DNA of 64,000 nucleotides from Acidobacteriota bacterium (GTDB lineage: Bacteria > Acidobacteriota > Aminicenantia > Aminicenantales > Saccharicenantaceae), in contig JAQURD010000001.1 in assembly GCA_028749115.1 (NCBI GenBank), forward strand, positions 26,118-90,117, given 5' to 3'. This document shows, one piece after another, positions 46,631-55,991 of the stretch (position 1 is the first letter of the stretch; each line of letters begins with the position of its first letter). The position numbers and the translations under genes are program-made. The notes beneath the pieces are model-generated. The model had not been told where the DNA came from. It searched no databases and was given only the letters and a program-made list of their open reading frames with translations.

Positions 46631-49261
46631 ATGAAAGCCAATGAAATCAGAACTGCTTTTCTTGATTTTTTTGAAAAAAGGGGTCATCGCCTTGTCCCCA
46701 GTTCTTCTCTGATTCCGAAAGACGATCCGACTTTACTGTTTACCAATGCCGGCATGAATCAGTTCAAGAATATTTTTCTTGGGCTGGAAAAAAGAAGCTA
46801 CAAGCGGGCAACAACAGCCCAGAAATGCCTGCGGGTAAGCGGTAAGCATAATGATCTGGAGCAGGTCGGGCGGACGCCCAAGCACCATACTTTTTTTGAA
46901 ATGCTGGGCAATTTTTCTTTTGGTGATTACTTCAAGAAAGAAGCGATTGCCCTGGCCTGGGAACTGATAACTTCAGTTTTCCGCTTGCCTGCCGATAAAC
47001 TTTATATAACCGTATATGAAGAAGATGAGGAGGCTTTTAATCTCTGGCATCATGACCTGGGCCTTCCTGCCTTCAGGATTTTTCGATTCGGAAAAAAAGA
47101 TAATTTCTGGGCAATGGGAGAGACCGGTCCTTGCGGGCCTTGTTCGGAAATTCACTATGATCTGGGAGAAAATATTGAAAAAGGCACGGCTGCTGATCTA
47201 ATTGCTTCTGGCAGTGATCGCTTTGTCGAACTATGGAATCTGGTTTTTATGCAGTTTTTCCAGGACGAACAGGGTCAGATGAACCCCCTGCCACGGCCTT
47301 CAATTGATACCGGGCTGGGGCTGGAGCGCCTGGCAGCCGTTCTTCAGGGAAAAATCAGCAATTTTGAGACTGACTTATTTACTCCGGTCATCAATGCAAT
47401 TTGTGAGGAAAGCGGGCAGGATTATCCAGCCGGCGGAGAAAATGATGTTTATATCAGGATAATAGCTGATCATATCAGGGCTATTACTTTTCTTGTCGGA
47501 GATGGGGTTAATCCAGCTAACGACGGCCGCGGTTATGTTTTAAGGCGCCTGATCAGGCGGGCCTATCGCCGTGGCAACCTTCTTGGACTGGAGAGGCCAT
47601 TTCTTTACCGTCTGGCCAGCACGGTAGCGGATATCATGAAGGAGCCATATCCGGAGTTATTGACCAGCCTGCCTTATATTAGCCGGGTTTGTCTGGCAGA
47701 GGAAGAAAGATTTGCATCAACGCTTAATTCCGGGCTGAGATATTTTGAGCAGTATGCCGAGGAAGCCAGAGCAACTGGCCAACATTCTATAGGGGGTGAG
47801 AAAGTCTTTAAACTTTATGATACATTTGGATTCCCCCTTGATCTTTGCCAGGAGCTGGCCAGGGAAAAAAATCTGGAAGTGGACGAAGCTGGTTTCCAGA
47901 AGGAGCTTGAAAATCAAAAGGAAAGGGCCAGGCTATCCTGGGAAGGCGAGGCTAAACTCAAAGAAAAATCAATCTATAATGCTTATCAACAGCTTAAAAT
48001 CAATCCGGTTTTTTATGAAAAAGAGAGGGTAGACGAAACAGAGGTTCTGGCCATTATCCGGAATGGACGATCAGCCGATCAGTTGAGATCTGGAGAGGAA
48101 GGAGAAATAATTCTCTCGGTAACTCCTTTTTATGCGGAAAGTGGCGGCCAGGTGGGAGACAGGGGATTACTGAAAAGTTCCGGTTTTTCCGGAGAGGTAG
48201 AAAATACCTTCATGCCTATTCCTGGTCTCATTGTCCACCAGCTCAAGGTTCTGGCCGGTGAGATTAAGGCCGGGCAAAAAGTTGAAGCCGTAGTGGATAC
48301 AGCCAGAAGGAAGGCGATCAGCAGGAATCATACCTCAACCCATCTTCTTCATGCTGCCTTGAGGCAGATTCTCGGTGATCATGTCCGGCAATCAGGCTCT
48401 TTAGTTGATGATAAAAAGCTGCGTTTTGATTTCACTCATTTTGCTCCCTTAAGTGAAGAAGAAATCCAGCAGGTGGAAAAACTTATCAATGAAAAGATTA
48501 TGGAAAACCTGCCTGTGACTATCAAGGTGACCAGCCTGGAAGAAGGGCTGGCTGAAGGAGCCATGGCCATATTTGAGGAAAAATATGGGGAAAAAGTCAG
48601 ACTGGTTAAGGTCGGTGATTTCAGCCGGGAACTCTGTGGGGGTATCCATGTAAAGAATACCGGGGAGATAGGATCATTCAAAATAACAGCTGAATCGAGT
48701 GTAGCTGCCGGGCTAAGAAGGATTGAGGCTCTGACCGGGCAAGAAGCCTTAAGTTATGTCGGGGCACTGGAGAAGAGCTTAAAAAGCCTGGAAAAGCTTC
48801 TAAAGGCTGGCCGTCAGGAAATTCTGCCCAGAGTGGAAAAATTACTGACCAGCCTGGAAGAAAAGGATGAAGAAATAAAAAAGCTAAAAAAAAGGCTGCT
48901 AAATCCGGCCAGCCAGCCGCCTGAAATTAAGGAAATTAAAGGCATCAAATTCGTTAGCCAGAAGCTGGAAGAAATTGATCTGGATGCTTTAAGAAGCTAT
49001 GCAGATAGTTTGAAGCAAAAAATTGGCTCTGGAGTTATTGTTCTGGCTTCAGCCAGTGATGGCCGGGCCTGGCTGGTGGTAGCAGTGACGGCTGATTTGA
49101 CTAAAAAAATTCAGGCTAATAAAATTATAAAAGAAATTGCCCCGGTGATTGGCGGCGGTGGCGGAGGGCGGGCTGATTTTGCTCAGGCCGGCGGTAACCA
49201 GCCGCAAAATATTGAGCAGGTACTAAAAGCCGGGGTAGAGCTGATCGAACAGTTGTTGTAA
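46631..49261 (+). CDS. alaS: Alanyl-tRNA synthetase
   Basis: An 876-residue class II synthetase with the catalytic domain (FLDFFEKRGHRLVPSSSLIP), motif 3 region DTGLGLERLAAVLQGK, and the editing domain. The editing zinc site is RNHTSTHLLHAALRQ plus ELCGGIHVKNTGEIG. A coiled coil and the C-terminal Gly-rich domain (IGGGGGGRADFAQAGG) complete it. Length is normal. It follows pilT by five bases and should be co-transcribed. Confidence 0.96.
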   Translation: MKANEIRTAFLDFFEKRGHRLVPSSSLIPKDDPTLLFTNAGMNQFKNIFLGLEKRSYKRATTAQKCLRVSGKHNDLEQVGRTPKHHTFFEMLGNFSFGDYFKKEAIALAWELITSVFRLPADKLYITVYEEDEEAFNLWHHDLGLPAFRIFRFGKKDNFWAMGETGPCGPCSEIHYDLGENIEKGTAADLIASGSDRFVELWNLVFMQFFQDEQGQMNPLPRPSIDTGLGLERLAAVLQGKISNFETDLFTPVINAICEESGQDYPAGGENDVYIRIIADHIRAITFLVGDGVNPANDGRGYVLRRLIRRAYRRGNLLGLERPFLYRLASTVADIMKEPYPELLTSLPYISRVCLAEEERFASTLNSGLRYFEQYAEEARATGQHSIGGEKVFKLYDTFGFPLDLCQELAREKNLEVDEAGFQKELENQKERARLSWEGEAKLKEKSIYNAYQQLKINPVFYEKERVDETEVLAIIRNGRSADQLRSGEEGEIILSVTPFYAESGGQVGDRGLLKSSGFSGEVENTFMPIPGLIVHQLKVLAGEIKAGQKVEAVVDTARRKAISRNHTSTHLLHAALRQILGDHVRQSGSLVDDKKLRFDFTHFAPLSEEEIQQVEKLINEKIMENLPVTIKVTSLEEGLAEGAMAIFEEKYGEKVRLVKVGDFSRELCGGIHVKNTGEIGSFKITAESSVAAGLRRIEALTGQEALSYVGALEKSLKSLEKLLKAGRQEILPRVEKLLTSLEEKDEEIKKLKKRLLNPASQPPEIKEIKGIKFVSQKLEEIDLDALRSYADSLKQKIGSGVIVLASASDGRAWLVVAVTADLTKKIQANKIIKEIAPVIGGGGGGRADFAQAGGNQPQNIEQVLKAGVELIEQLL

Positions 49262-49262
49262 A

Positions 49263-49280
49263 ATCACCCCAAAAGGTGAT
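49263..49280 (+). terminator. Short hairpin after alaS
   Basis: ATCACC and GGTGAT pair around CCAAAA, starting two bases after the stop. It has no T run and a 6-bp stem, so this is tentative. Confidence 0.35.
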
Positions 49281-49320
49281 GTTCAGGGCCAGGCCAAAAG
49301 TTTATAAATAATATAAATTA

Positions 49321-49902
49321 ATGAAACCAAGAGGCGAAATATTGAGAAGAAGATGTCAGCTGGCCTGTTTGATCTCTGGCCTGCTAATTATATTCTCAGG
49401 CAGCCTGGCTTCAAGCCGTCTGGAAGATTTAAAGGCTAGATATGATCCTTTAGTGCAAAAACAGGCAGCTAAACATGGCCTGCCGGCCGAATTGGTCCAT
49501 GCCGTCATCAGAGCTGAGTCTAATTATAATCAGTTTGCTGTTTCTAAAAAAGGAGCTCTCGGTTTAATGCAGCTCATGCCAGAGACAGCTATGAAATACG
49601 GGGTGATGAATGTTTTTGATGCCGAGCAAAACATTGAAGGGGGAGTTAAATACTTAAAAGACCTGGTGAAACACTATAAAGGAAACAGAAATCTTGTTCT
49701 GGCTGCCTATAATGCCGGGCAGCAGGCAGTCGAGAAACATAATGGTATTCCTCCTTATTCAGAAACTAAAAACTATCTGAAAAGAGTAGAATACAAAAAT
49801 CAATATATAAGAACCAAAACCATTATTTACCGCTATTATGATGAAAACGGCCAGCTGTGCCTGACTAACAATCCATATTATCTTCCGGGCCGGAAAAATT
49901 GA
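49321..49902 (+). CDS. Lytic murein transglycosylase (SLT domain)
   Basis: A 193-residue exported enzyme that cleaves peptidoglycan. A signal peptide (ACLISGLLIIFSGSLASS) precedes the SLT fold: HAVIRAESNYNQFAVSKKGA with catalytic Glu66, GLMQLMPETAMKYGV and LVLAAYNAGQQAVEKH. After the domain, a DUF4124-like or spacer tail (TIIYRYYDENGQLCLTNNPY) ends the protein. It begins 60 bp after alaS without a strong ribosome site. Confidence 0.9.
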   Translation: MKPRGEILRRRCQLACLISGLLIIFSGSLASSRLEDLKARYDPLVQKQAAKHGLPAELVHAVIRAESNYNQFAVSKKGALGLMQLMPETAMKYGVMNVFDAEQNIEGGVKYLKDLVKHYKGNRNLVLAAYNAGQQAVEKHNGIPPYSETKNYLKRVEYKNQYIRTKTIIYRYYDENGQLCLTNNPYYLPGRKN

Positions 49903-49928
49903 GTGGGGGGCAGCCCGCCACCACCTTT

Positions 49929-50873
49929 TTATTTCAAAAACCCCTTAACCTGAAGGGAAGAGGGAATTATTTCAAAAGAAGCTGGCAAGGTGCCAATCTG
50001 TTCACCATCAAGCTCAATTAAGACAGGTTCTGCCTTTACCGGGAAAACTTCAATTTTCTGACCGCGGCGCCAGCTAACCTTATGGTAATTAAGATGACTG
50101 CCATTAATCAGCTTCCAGCCATTAAGACAAAATTCAAAAAAGGAAAGGCTTTTAATCAGAACAATATCAAAGAGGCTGTCGTTCAATCTAGCCCTGGGAG
50201 CTATTTTCATGCCCTGGCCGAAGATGCGCCCGTTGGCAATGGCTCCAATCAGGTAATGGTCAGAAACTGTAGCCTGGCCGTCAACTGAAAGCCTAACTTG
50301 CTGGCCTTTAAAAGTCAGCATGGTTTTAAGCAAGCAGAGAATATAACTGGCTGCCCTTCTTTCCAGCCTGTTTCCATTGACCTGGCGGACAACTTCTCCA
50401 CCCAGGCCGAAATCAGCAATATTCAAAAAGTAGCGGCTGCCTGGCTGGCCATTCTGGTCACAATAAGTAACACGGCCAACATCAATAGATTGCCCGGGTG
50501 ACTCCGAAATAAATTTAACAGCATTCTTCAGATTTCTGGGGATATTCAGGCTTCGGGTAAAATCGCAGCCCGTGCCGGAAGGAACCAGGCCAAGTGTGGC
50601 TTCAGGATTAATTATTACTCGCTGTTCGAAAAAGCCATTAGCAATTTCATTGGCTGTCCCGTCACCCCCGACTCCGATAAGAAGCTCTGTTCCATCTTTA
50701 ATTGCTTCCCTGGCTAAATCAGTAGCCTGAAACGGCCTCTCGGTAAAATCATATTTGAAATCTTTTAAAAAGTGCTTCAGCAGAGCTTTAATCTCTGACC
50801 AGCGGTGCCTGGTCCGGCCGCGATTAGAGGCTGGATTGACTATCACCCGGGTTTTCAGCAATCTGTGTCTCAT
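49929..50873 (-). CDS. Diacylglycerol/sphingosine kinase-family lipid kinase
   Basis: A 314-residue cytosolic kinase of the YegS/DgkB group. VNPASNRGRTRHRW, GVGGDGTANEIANGF and LGLVPSGTGCDFTRSL are the nucleotide-binding motifs of the DAGK catalytic domain. The C-terminal beta-sandwich ends with VLIELDGEQIGTLPASFEI. It phosphorylates a lipid alcohol, probably diacylglycerol. Its first 50 bases overlap the preceding membrane protein gene, so the two are coupled. GTG codons further in could be the true start, but AAAGGA before this ATG is acceptable. Confidence 0.88.
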   Translation of the reverse strand: MRHRLLKTRVIVNPASNRGRTRHRWSEIKALLKHFLKDFKYDFTERPFQATDLAREAIKDGTELLIGVGGDGTANEIANGFFEQRVIINPEATLGLVPSGTGCDFTRSLNIPRNLKNAVKFISESPGQSIDVGRVTYCDQNGQPGSRYFLNIADFGLGGEVVRQVNGNRLERRAASYILCLLKTMLTFKGQQVRLSVDGQATVSDHYLIGAIANGRIFGQGMKIAPRARLNDSLFDIVLIKSLSFFEFCLNGWKLINGSHLNYHKVSWRRGQKIEVFPVKAEPVLIELDGEQIGTLPASFEIIPSSLQVKGFLK

Positions 50874-51351
50874 CCTTTATTTCCTTTTGGGGTTCCTTTT
50901 TGAATAATGAATAGCCAACCAATCCGCCCAGAGCTCCAAAAAAAGCAAAAAATAAAGAGGATAAAAGCAAGCTCAGGAGCATGGAAGTCACATCTGCCCC
51001 CTGGTCATTCATCTGTAGCAGTTTCTTCCAGGCCGTTGGCATTTCTGGCATGAACCTTGAAATGCTGGTCAAAACCATGTCGTTTATCTTTAGATAGACA
51101 GAAGACAGAGGAATGCCTAACAAAGCGTTGACCAGACTGCCAATCACACCGGCCAGAGCCCCAACCAGCAAGCCATCACCAGATTTCAATGGGAAAGCTG
51201 TTTTCCGGTTCATCAGATAGAAAGAAAAAGCTGCTCCGGCAACGATCCAGAGGCAGCAAAGGCAATTAAGGAAGGGGGTAGCTGATACTGCGCCCATCAG
51301 AGCTCCGCCTATCAAAGCCGGAATAAAATACTCAGGGTGCTTTTTTTCCAT
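50824..51351 (-). CDS. Integral membrane protein of unknown function
   Basis: A 175-residue protein with four likely membrane segments: LIGGALMGAVSATPFLNCLC, CLWIVAGAAFSFYL, GLLVGALAGVIGSLVNALLG and LLSLLLSSLFFAFFGALGGL. They are rich in small residues. A polar, Lys/Glu-rich C-terminal tail of about 25 residues follows. The pattern resembles small DUF membrane proteins in Acidobacteriota, but I do not recognise a named family. GAGGTAAGG precedes the ATG. It overlaps the lipid kinase by 50 bases, so a joint role at the membrane is possible. Confidence 0.7.
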   Translation of the reverse strand: MEKKHPEYFIPALIGGALMGAVSATPFLNCLCCLWIVAGAAFSFYLMNRKTAFPLKSGDGLLVGALAGVIGSLVNALLGIPLSSVYLKINDMVLTSISRFMPEMPTAWKKLLQMNDQGADVTSMLLSLLLSSLFFAFFGALGGLVGYSLFKKEPQKEIKDETQIAENPGDSQSSL

Positions 51352-51426
51352 GCCTTACCTCAAACCACTTTCATTAAAAATCATCTAATTTTATGAATTA
51401 AGGAAGAGTTTTGCAAATTCAATCTT

Positions 51427-51891
51427 TTAGAGAGCGGGTCTGATAAGTTCCTTTAAAGCTTTAAACCAGAAAAAGGGCAGCCAGCCTGACCAGATAAAGC
51501 CTGTTAAACTTTTGATGAAAAGAGGACTGTTCCAGAGACCCAGGATAAACAATAAAACATCAAGACCCATGGGCAGGGCTGAGGCCACTATTAAAACGGG
51601 ACGGGCTTCTATCCAGTTCTTCAACCTTTTCCACCAGAAAGGGTAGAGAAGAGTGCTCAAAAAAAAGCCAGCATAAATACCGGTACAGCGGCTGCAGACT
51701 GTCAACTGACGGCCGGCCAGGTAATAACTTCTAAGGGGATGCTGGTGGCAAAAGGGTGAATAGAGGGTATAAACCAAGCTGGCCAGGGCACTAGATCTTG
51801 TCTCCAGCCATGGCCCCAGAAAAATTCCACCCAGGATGAGGCCTGAAATCAGGCTGGTTATTATCCATCCTGCCCACTTTAACGCTTTCAT
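51427..51891 (-). CDS. DUF2085 membrane protein
   Basis: A 154-residue inner membrane protein with four helices. The family signature is clear: SPFCHQHPLRSYYLAGRQ, then VCSRCTGIYAGFF. The Cys/His set (CHQ, CSRC) could bind a metal. Function of the family is unknown. It is the first of three minus-strand genes ending in the lipid kinase, with a 75-bp gap to the next. Confidence 0.85.
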   Translation of the reverse strand: MKALKWAGWIITSLISGLILGGIFLGPWLETRSSALASLVYTLYSPFCHQHPLRSYYLAGRQLTVCSRCTGIYAGFFLSTLLYPFWWKRLKNWIEARPVLIVASALPMGLDVLLFILGLWNSPLFIKSLTGFIWSGWLPFFWFKALKELIRPAL

Positions 51892-51922
51892 TATCTTAAT
51901 TTTAAGTTATTGCACATATTAT

Positions 51923-51950
51923 TTGACATTAACTTAAAGGATAATATAAA
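51923..51950 (+). promoter_or_regulatory. Promoter of the trypsin-like/TPR gene
   Basis: A perfect TTGACA (51923-51928) and TATAAA (51945-51950) are 16 bp apart, 30 bp before the ATG. It is divergent from the DUF2085 gene. Confidence 0.6.
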
Positions 51951-51980
51951 TATAAAGCATAAAGAATGGAAGGAGGCGTA

Positions 51981-53819
51981 ATGAAAAAATACTATCATTT
52001 GCTTATGGTGATAGTGCTTTCTTCTGTCATGACCCCCCTGGTTCATGCTCAAGGCCAACAGTCATCTGAAGAAAGTCTGACTGAATATTCAGATGCGGTG
52101 GTAACTATAGTAGCCTGGGACTATAATAAGAACATAGTAGGCGAAGGGTGCGGGCTGGCTTTAACAGAGAATCTGATGGTTGTTCCCTATCATTGTATTT
52201 CTCAGGCAGCTGAAGCTGAGGTTAAAAGCTCTTCAGGAAAAAAATCCAGAGTAGAAGCTTTGGTTGCTCAAAACCGCTTGTATGATCTGGCACTTGTCCG
52301 TCTGAAAAATAAGCTGAATGTTAAGCCAATGCCGGCTGGAAAGTCGGAGCAGCTAAGCTCTGGCTCGCACCTGTCGACACTGGCTGAATTAAAGGGACAG
52401 ATTATTATTACCTCAGGTGAGATGAGGGGCTGGCTGGACTTAGTCAAGGGTGGTTTAAGAGTAATGGCCATCGCTATGAATCTGGAAAAGGCAGGCAGCG
52501 GAGCACCAATTTTTGACTTGCAAAACAAGGTTGTCGGCGTGGCTATAGTGCCGGAATCTGGCATTATATTTGGGGTGCCGGTCGAGTCAATCCTGGCTTT
52601 AAACCAATCTGATAAGGGCCTCGAGCTTGAACGTGTGGTTAAAGAGGTTTATTTTGAGACACTGGAAGGTAGCTATCTGGCAGGTAAGGCCGCCTATCTT
52701 CTAAATGAGCCAGCCATTGCCAGCCGCTATTTCGAAAAATATCTGAAGTTAAAACCAGATAATATTGAGGTCTATCTCTGCCTTGGCCGCAGTTATTATC
52801 AACTGGGCGATTATGCTAACTCCTATAATATTTTTAGCCGGGCTATTCAGCTTAAGCCTGATGAACCTGAGGCTCTTTATGGCCTGGGTTTAAATCTGTT
52901 GCAGCAAAAGAATTTTAAACAGGCAGCCGAATTGATGGAAAAAGCTATCGCTAACGGGCTGGAAACGAAAGAAGTCCTATTTGATTTAGCTTTAGCTTAT
53001 GAAGAGCTTAAAGCTTATGATCTGGCGGCCAGCAATTACCTGAAATATCTTCAAAACGGAGCGGAGCGTGCCTGGCCTGGCTGGTTTAGACTTGCTCAGA
53101 CTTATCAAAAGAATAATGAACTGCTTAAAGCCATCGAAGCCTACCGGGAAGCTCTTAAATTAAAACCGGAAGATATAAACAGCAATTACAACCTGGCCTT
53201 GATGCTAGCCGCCAGCAGAGAGAATACAGCAGCTGAACAGGTTTTCAAAAAGCTTATTGAGCTTAATCCGCCTGATGCTGTTTTTTATTACAACCAGATT
53301 ATGCAGATGTATGATCAGGCTGGCCAGTATGATAAAGCTCTGGAAGCGGCCAGGAAGATTGTTGAATTAAATCCAAAAAGCGAAGTGGCCATCTATAATC
53401 TTGGTATCCTGTACTATAAATTGAATCGTTTTGAGGAAGCAGCTAATGCTCTTAATGACTGTCTGGCTTTAAAAAATGATTATACTTCTGCCTGGTATAA
53501 TCTAGGGCTAATTTACAGTAAAATGAACAGGCACCAGGAAGCGGCCGAGGCATTTAAGAAATATACCAGCCTGGCGCCGGCAGACGCTAACGGCTGGCTA
53601 AGTGCCGGCCTGGAATATATGCTGCTTAAGAATTTTGAACAGGCCATGCCTTACCTGGAAAAAAGCGTTCAGCTTAAGCCTGATAATCCTGCTGCTCAAT
53701 ATAATCTGGCTTTAGTCTATCTCAGTCTGAATGACAGATATAGTGCCAGGGAAGTCCTTAAAGTTTTACAGAAGCTTGACCGCAACCTGGCTGACCGTCT
53801 GAGCAGGCTGATAAAATAG
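51981..53819 (+). CDS. Exported trypsin-like protease domain fused to TPR repeats
   Basis: A 612-residue protein with a signal peptide (LLMVIVLSSVMTPLVHAQ). Residues about 30-215 form a trypsin-like (S1C/DegP-type) domain with candidate triad His in VVPYHCIS, Asp in YDLALVRL and Ser in AGSGAPIFD. The Ser motif GSGAP departs from the usual GNSGGP, so activity is uncertain. Residues about 230-605 are about ten TPRs, for example AWYNLGLIYSKMNRHQEAAE. An ATG 15 bases upstream is in frame, but GGAGG sits between the two and fixes this start. A tRNA gene follows. Confidence 0.83.
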   Translation: MKKYYHLLMVIVLSSVMTPLVHAQGQQSSEESLTEYSDAVVTIVAWDYNKNIVGEGCGLALTENLMVVPYHCISQAAEAEVKSSSGKKSRVEALVAQNRLYDLALVRLKNKLNVKPMPAGKSEQLSSGSHLSTLAELKGQIIITSGEMRGWLDLVKGGLRVMAIAMNLEKAGSGAPIFDLQNKVVGVAIVPESGIIFGVPVESILALNQSDKGLELERVVKEVYFETLEGSYLAGKAAYLLNEPAIASRYFEKYLKLKPDNIEVYLCLGRSYYQLGDYANSYNIFSRAIQLKPDEPEALYGLGLNLLQQKNFKQAAELMEKAIANGLETKEVLFDLALAYEELKAYDLAASNYLKYLQNGAERAWPGWFRLAQTYQKNNELLKAIEAYREALKLKPEDINSNYNLALMLAASRENTAAEQVFKKLIELNPPDAVFYYNQIMQMYDQAGQYDKALEAARKIVELNPKSEVAIYNLGILYYKLNRFEEAANALNDCLALKNDYTSAWYNLGLIYSKMNRHQEAAEAFKKYTSLAPADANGWLSAGLEYMLLKNFEQAMPYLEKSVQLKPDNPAAQYNLALVYLSLNDRYSAREVLKVLQKLDRNLADRLSRLIK

Positions 53820-53909
53820 GCTGAATGATTGACTAAAAGAGCAATCTATGATATTAAAATTTCTTAATCGGCCCCACGCTTAAAGATAGTTCAGTTATTT
53901 TTTGATAAC

Positions 53910-53994
53910 GGGCAGGTGGCGGAATTGGCAGACGCACTAGGCTTAGGACCTAGTTCCTGAATAAGGAGTGCGGGTTCGATTCCCGCTCTGCCCA
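53910..53994 (+). tRNA. tRNA-Leu, anticodon TAG
   Basis: The acceptor arms GGGCAGG and TCTGCCC pair with one G-T. The D arm contains GGCGGAATTGGCAGACGC, the usual leucine form. The anticodon stem CTAGG/CCTAG encloses CTTAGGA, giving anticodon TAG. A long variable arm (TTCCTGAATAAGGAGT) marks a class II tRNA. The T arm is GCGGGTTCGATTCCCGC and the discriminator is A. CCA is not encoded. Confidence 0.96.
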
Positions 53995-54063
53995 CTAAGT
54001 ACCTATTATTAAGTCAGGGTTTTAGTTGCAGCCTTAATTTTATTATAGATTAAAGAGTAAAAA

Positions 54064-55341
54064 ATGGAACAGAATGTCTCTCAGGAACGCTTGAAAGTTA
54101 TTAGCCCGGTGGTTCGTGAATTAGAGATTGAAATTCAGCCGGAAGAAGTAAAAAAAGAATATGAAAAAGTAGTTAATAACTATGTGGCCAGAATCAAACT
54201 GCCAGGTTTCCGTCGAGGGCATGCCCCCCGGGAAATGGTAGCCAGGATGTTTGCTGCTGAAATTAAAGAAACTATTCTGGATAATCTTGTGCCGGAGTAC
54301 TTAAAAGGTGAGTTGGAGTCTGTCGGTGTTATTCCGGTTAATGTGCCGACTGTTAAATTACTTGATTTCGATTTGGAGAAAGGGATTAGGTTTCAGGTCA
54401 CCTTTGAAGTCTGGCCAGCCATTGACCTGCCGGCCAGTTACCTGGAAAACAAGGTAAAAGAGGAAGAAGTAAAGATAGAGGAAAAAGAAATAGAGGAAGT
54501 GTTAAAAAATCTTCAGGCCAATGCTGCCGAGTATCTTCCAGTCAATGACAGACCTGTAGCTAAGGATGATTATGTGGTTATTGAGATTCAGGCCAAAGAC
54601 CTGGAGGCCAGGAAGTTTATGCCGGCTGATAAGGTGGTAGTTCTGGCCGGCCATCCTGAAAATGAGTCTCAGCTAAACGAGGCCCTGATTGGGCTGCGGC
54701 AGGGAGAAGAAAAAACTTTCCTGGTAGAATATCCATCAGATTATGCTCAAAAGAAATTTGCCGGTAAAAAGATTGAATACCGGATTAAAGTGATGGAAAT
54801 AAAAGAAAAAAAACTGCCAGAAATAAATGATGAACTGGCCAGAACGATCGATCAGGTCTCTGGTCTGGAGGAGCTAAAAGAAAAGATTCGTCAGGATATG
54901 CTTAAACACCGTCAGCAGGAGATAGCTGATAAGGCCCTGAATGAATTTCTGGAGAAACTGGCGTCCGATATCAACCTGAGTTTGCCGGATAGTCTGGTAA
55001 AAGAAGAGGAACAGGCGATAATTAGGCGTCAATTTAAAGAAGACGACTGGAGTAAAATGCCAGTTGAGCTTCGTCAGAAGGTGGAAGAGCAGGCCAGAAA
55101 ACAAGCAGAGAAAAACCTTAAAAATCATTTTTTGCTGAGAAAAATAATTGAAAAGGAAGGATTAAAGGTCTCTGAAGAAGAGTATGCAGAAGATTTGAAA
55201 AAAATAGCTGAAGAGCGGAATATTCCTCTTAACCGCCTGAAATCAGCTTTAGATCAAGAAGAACGGGAAGAGGAATGGAAGCTTAACCTGCTGTTGCAAA
55301 AGGGCATTGACTTTTTAAAAGAGAAGGTTATAATAAAATAA
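54064..55341 (+). CDS. tig: Trigger factor
   Basis: A 425-residue ribosome-bound chaperone. The ribosome-docking motif is GFRRGHAPREMV at about 45-56. The FKBP-type prolyl isomerase domain (about 155-245) contains LIGLRQGEEKTFLVEYP. A long helical chaperone arm, rich in Lys and Glu, makes up the rest. Length is normal (E. coli 432). It opens the block tig-clpP-clpX-lon, a very common bacterial order, with nine bases to clpP. Confidence 0.94.
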   Translation: MEQNVSQERLKVISPVVRELEIEIQPEEVKKEYEKVVNNYVARIKLPGFRRGHAPREMVARMFAAEIKETILDNLVPEYLKGELESVGVIPVNVPTVKLLDFDLEKGIRFQVTFEVWPAIDLPASYLENKVKEEEVKIEEKEIEEVLKNLQANAAEYLPVNDRPVAKDDYVVIEIQAKDLEARKFMPADKVVVLAGHPENESQLNEALIGLRQGEEKTFLVEYPSDYAQKKFAGKKIEYRIKVMEIKEKKLPEINDELARTIDQVSGLEELKEKIRQDMLKHRQQEIADKALNEFLEKLASDINLSLPDSLVKEEEQAIIRRQFKEDDWSKMPVELRQKVEEQARKQAEKNLKNHFLLRKIIEKEGLKVSEEEYAEDLKKIAEERNIPLNRLKSALDQEEREEEWKLNLLLQKGIDFLKEKVIIK

Positions 55342-55350
55342 AGCTTGCCA

Positions 55351-55947
55351 ATGGCCTTAATTCCTTTTGTTATCGAATCTGAGGGGCGCAGTGAGCGCAG
55401 TTTTGACATCTATTCAAGGCTATTAAAAGACCGGATTATTTTTTTGGGGACGGAAATAAACGACGATCTGGCCAATTTAGTCGTTGCTCAGCTTTTGTAT
55501 CTGGAAGCAGAAGGACAGGATAAAGAAATTTCAGTTTATATAAACTCGCCAGGGGGCAATATTACCGCTGGCCTGGCTATTTATGATACAATGCAATTTA
55601 TCTCTTCACCTGTCGCCACTATTTGCCTTGGGCAAGCAGCCAGTATGGCGGCGGTACTGCTGGCCGCTGGCCGCCCTGGCCGGCGCTTCTCGTTGCCCAG
55701 TACACGTATCATTCTTCATCAGCCGTTCGGCGGTTTTCAGGGTCAGGCCAGTGATATTGCTATCCAGGCGAAAGAAATATTAAGGATGAGAGAAACGCTA
55801 AACAGGATTCTATCGCATCATACCGGTCAGTCTCTTGACCGTATCCAGGCAGATATTGACCGTGATTTTATTATGACTCCAGATCAGGCCAGAGAATATG
55901 GCCTGATTGACCAGATCATCAGTTCCAGAAAAGAGACTTTGTCCTGA
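55351..55947 (+). CDS. clpP: ATP-dependent Clp protease proteolytic subunit
   Basis: A 198-residue serine peptidase that forms the ClpP barrel. The catalytic Ser is in [15 protein letters not shown], His in IILHQPFGG, and Asp near [36 protein letters not shown] is the conserved N-terminal region. A TTG six bases upstream is in frame, but ATG before ALIPFV is the standard start. No clear Shine-Dalgarno sequence precedes it, so it may be coupled to tig. Confidence 0.95.
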   Translation: MALIPFVIESEGRSERSFDIYSRLLKDRIIFLGTEINDDLANLVVAQLLYLEAEGQDKEISVYINSPGGNITAGLAIYDTMQFISSPVATICLGQAASMAAVLLAAGRPGRRFSLPSTRIILHQPFGGFQGQASDIAIQAKEILRMRETLNRILSHHTGQSLDRIQADIDRDFIMTPDQAREYGLIDQIISSRKETLS

Positions 55948-55991
55948 AAAACAAAGCTTATTAAATTCAAGATTTAAGCGAGGCGTTGAGA

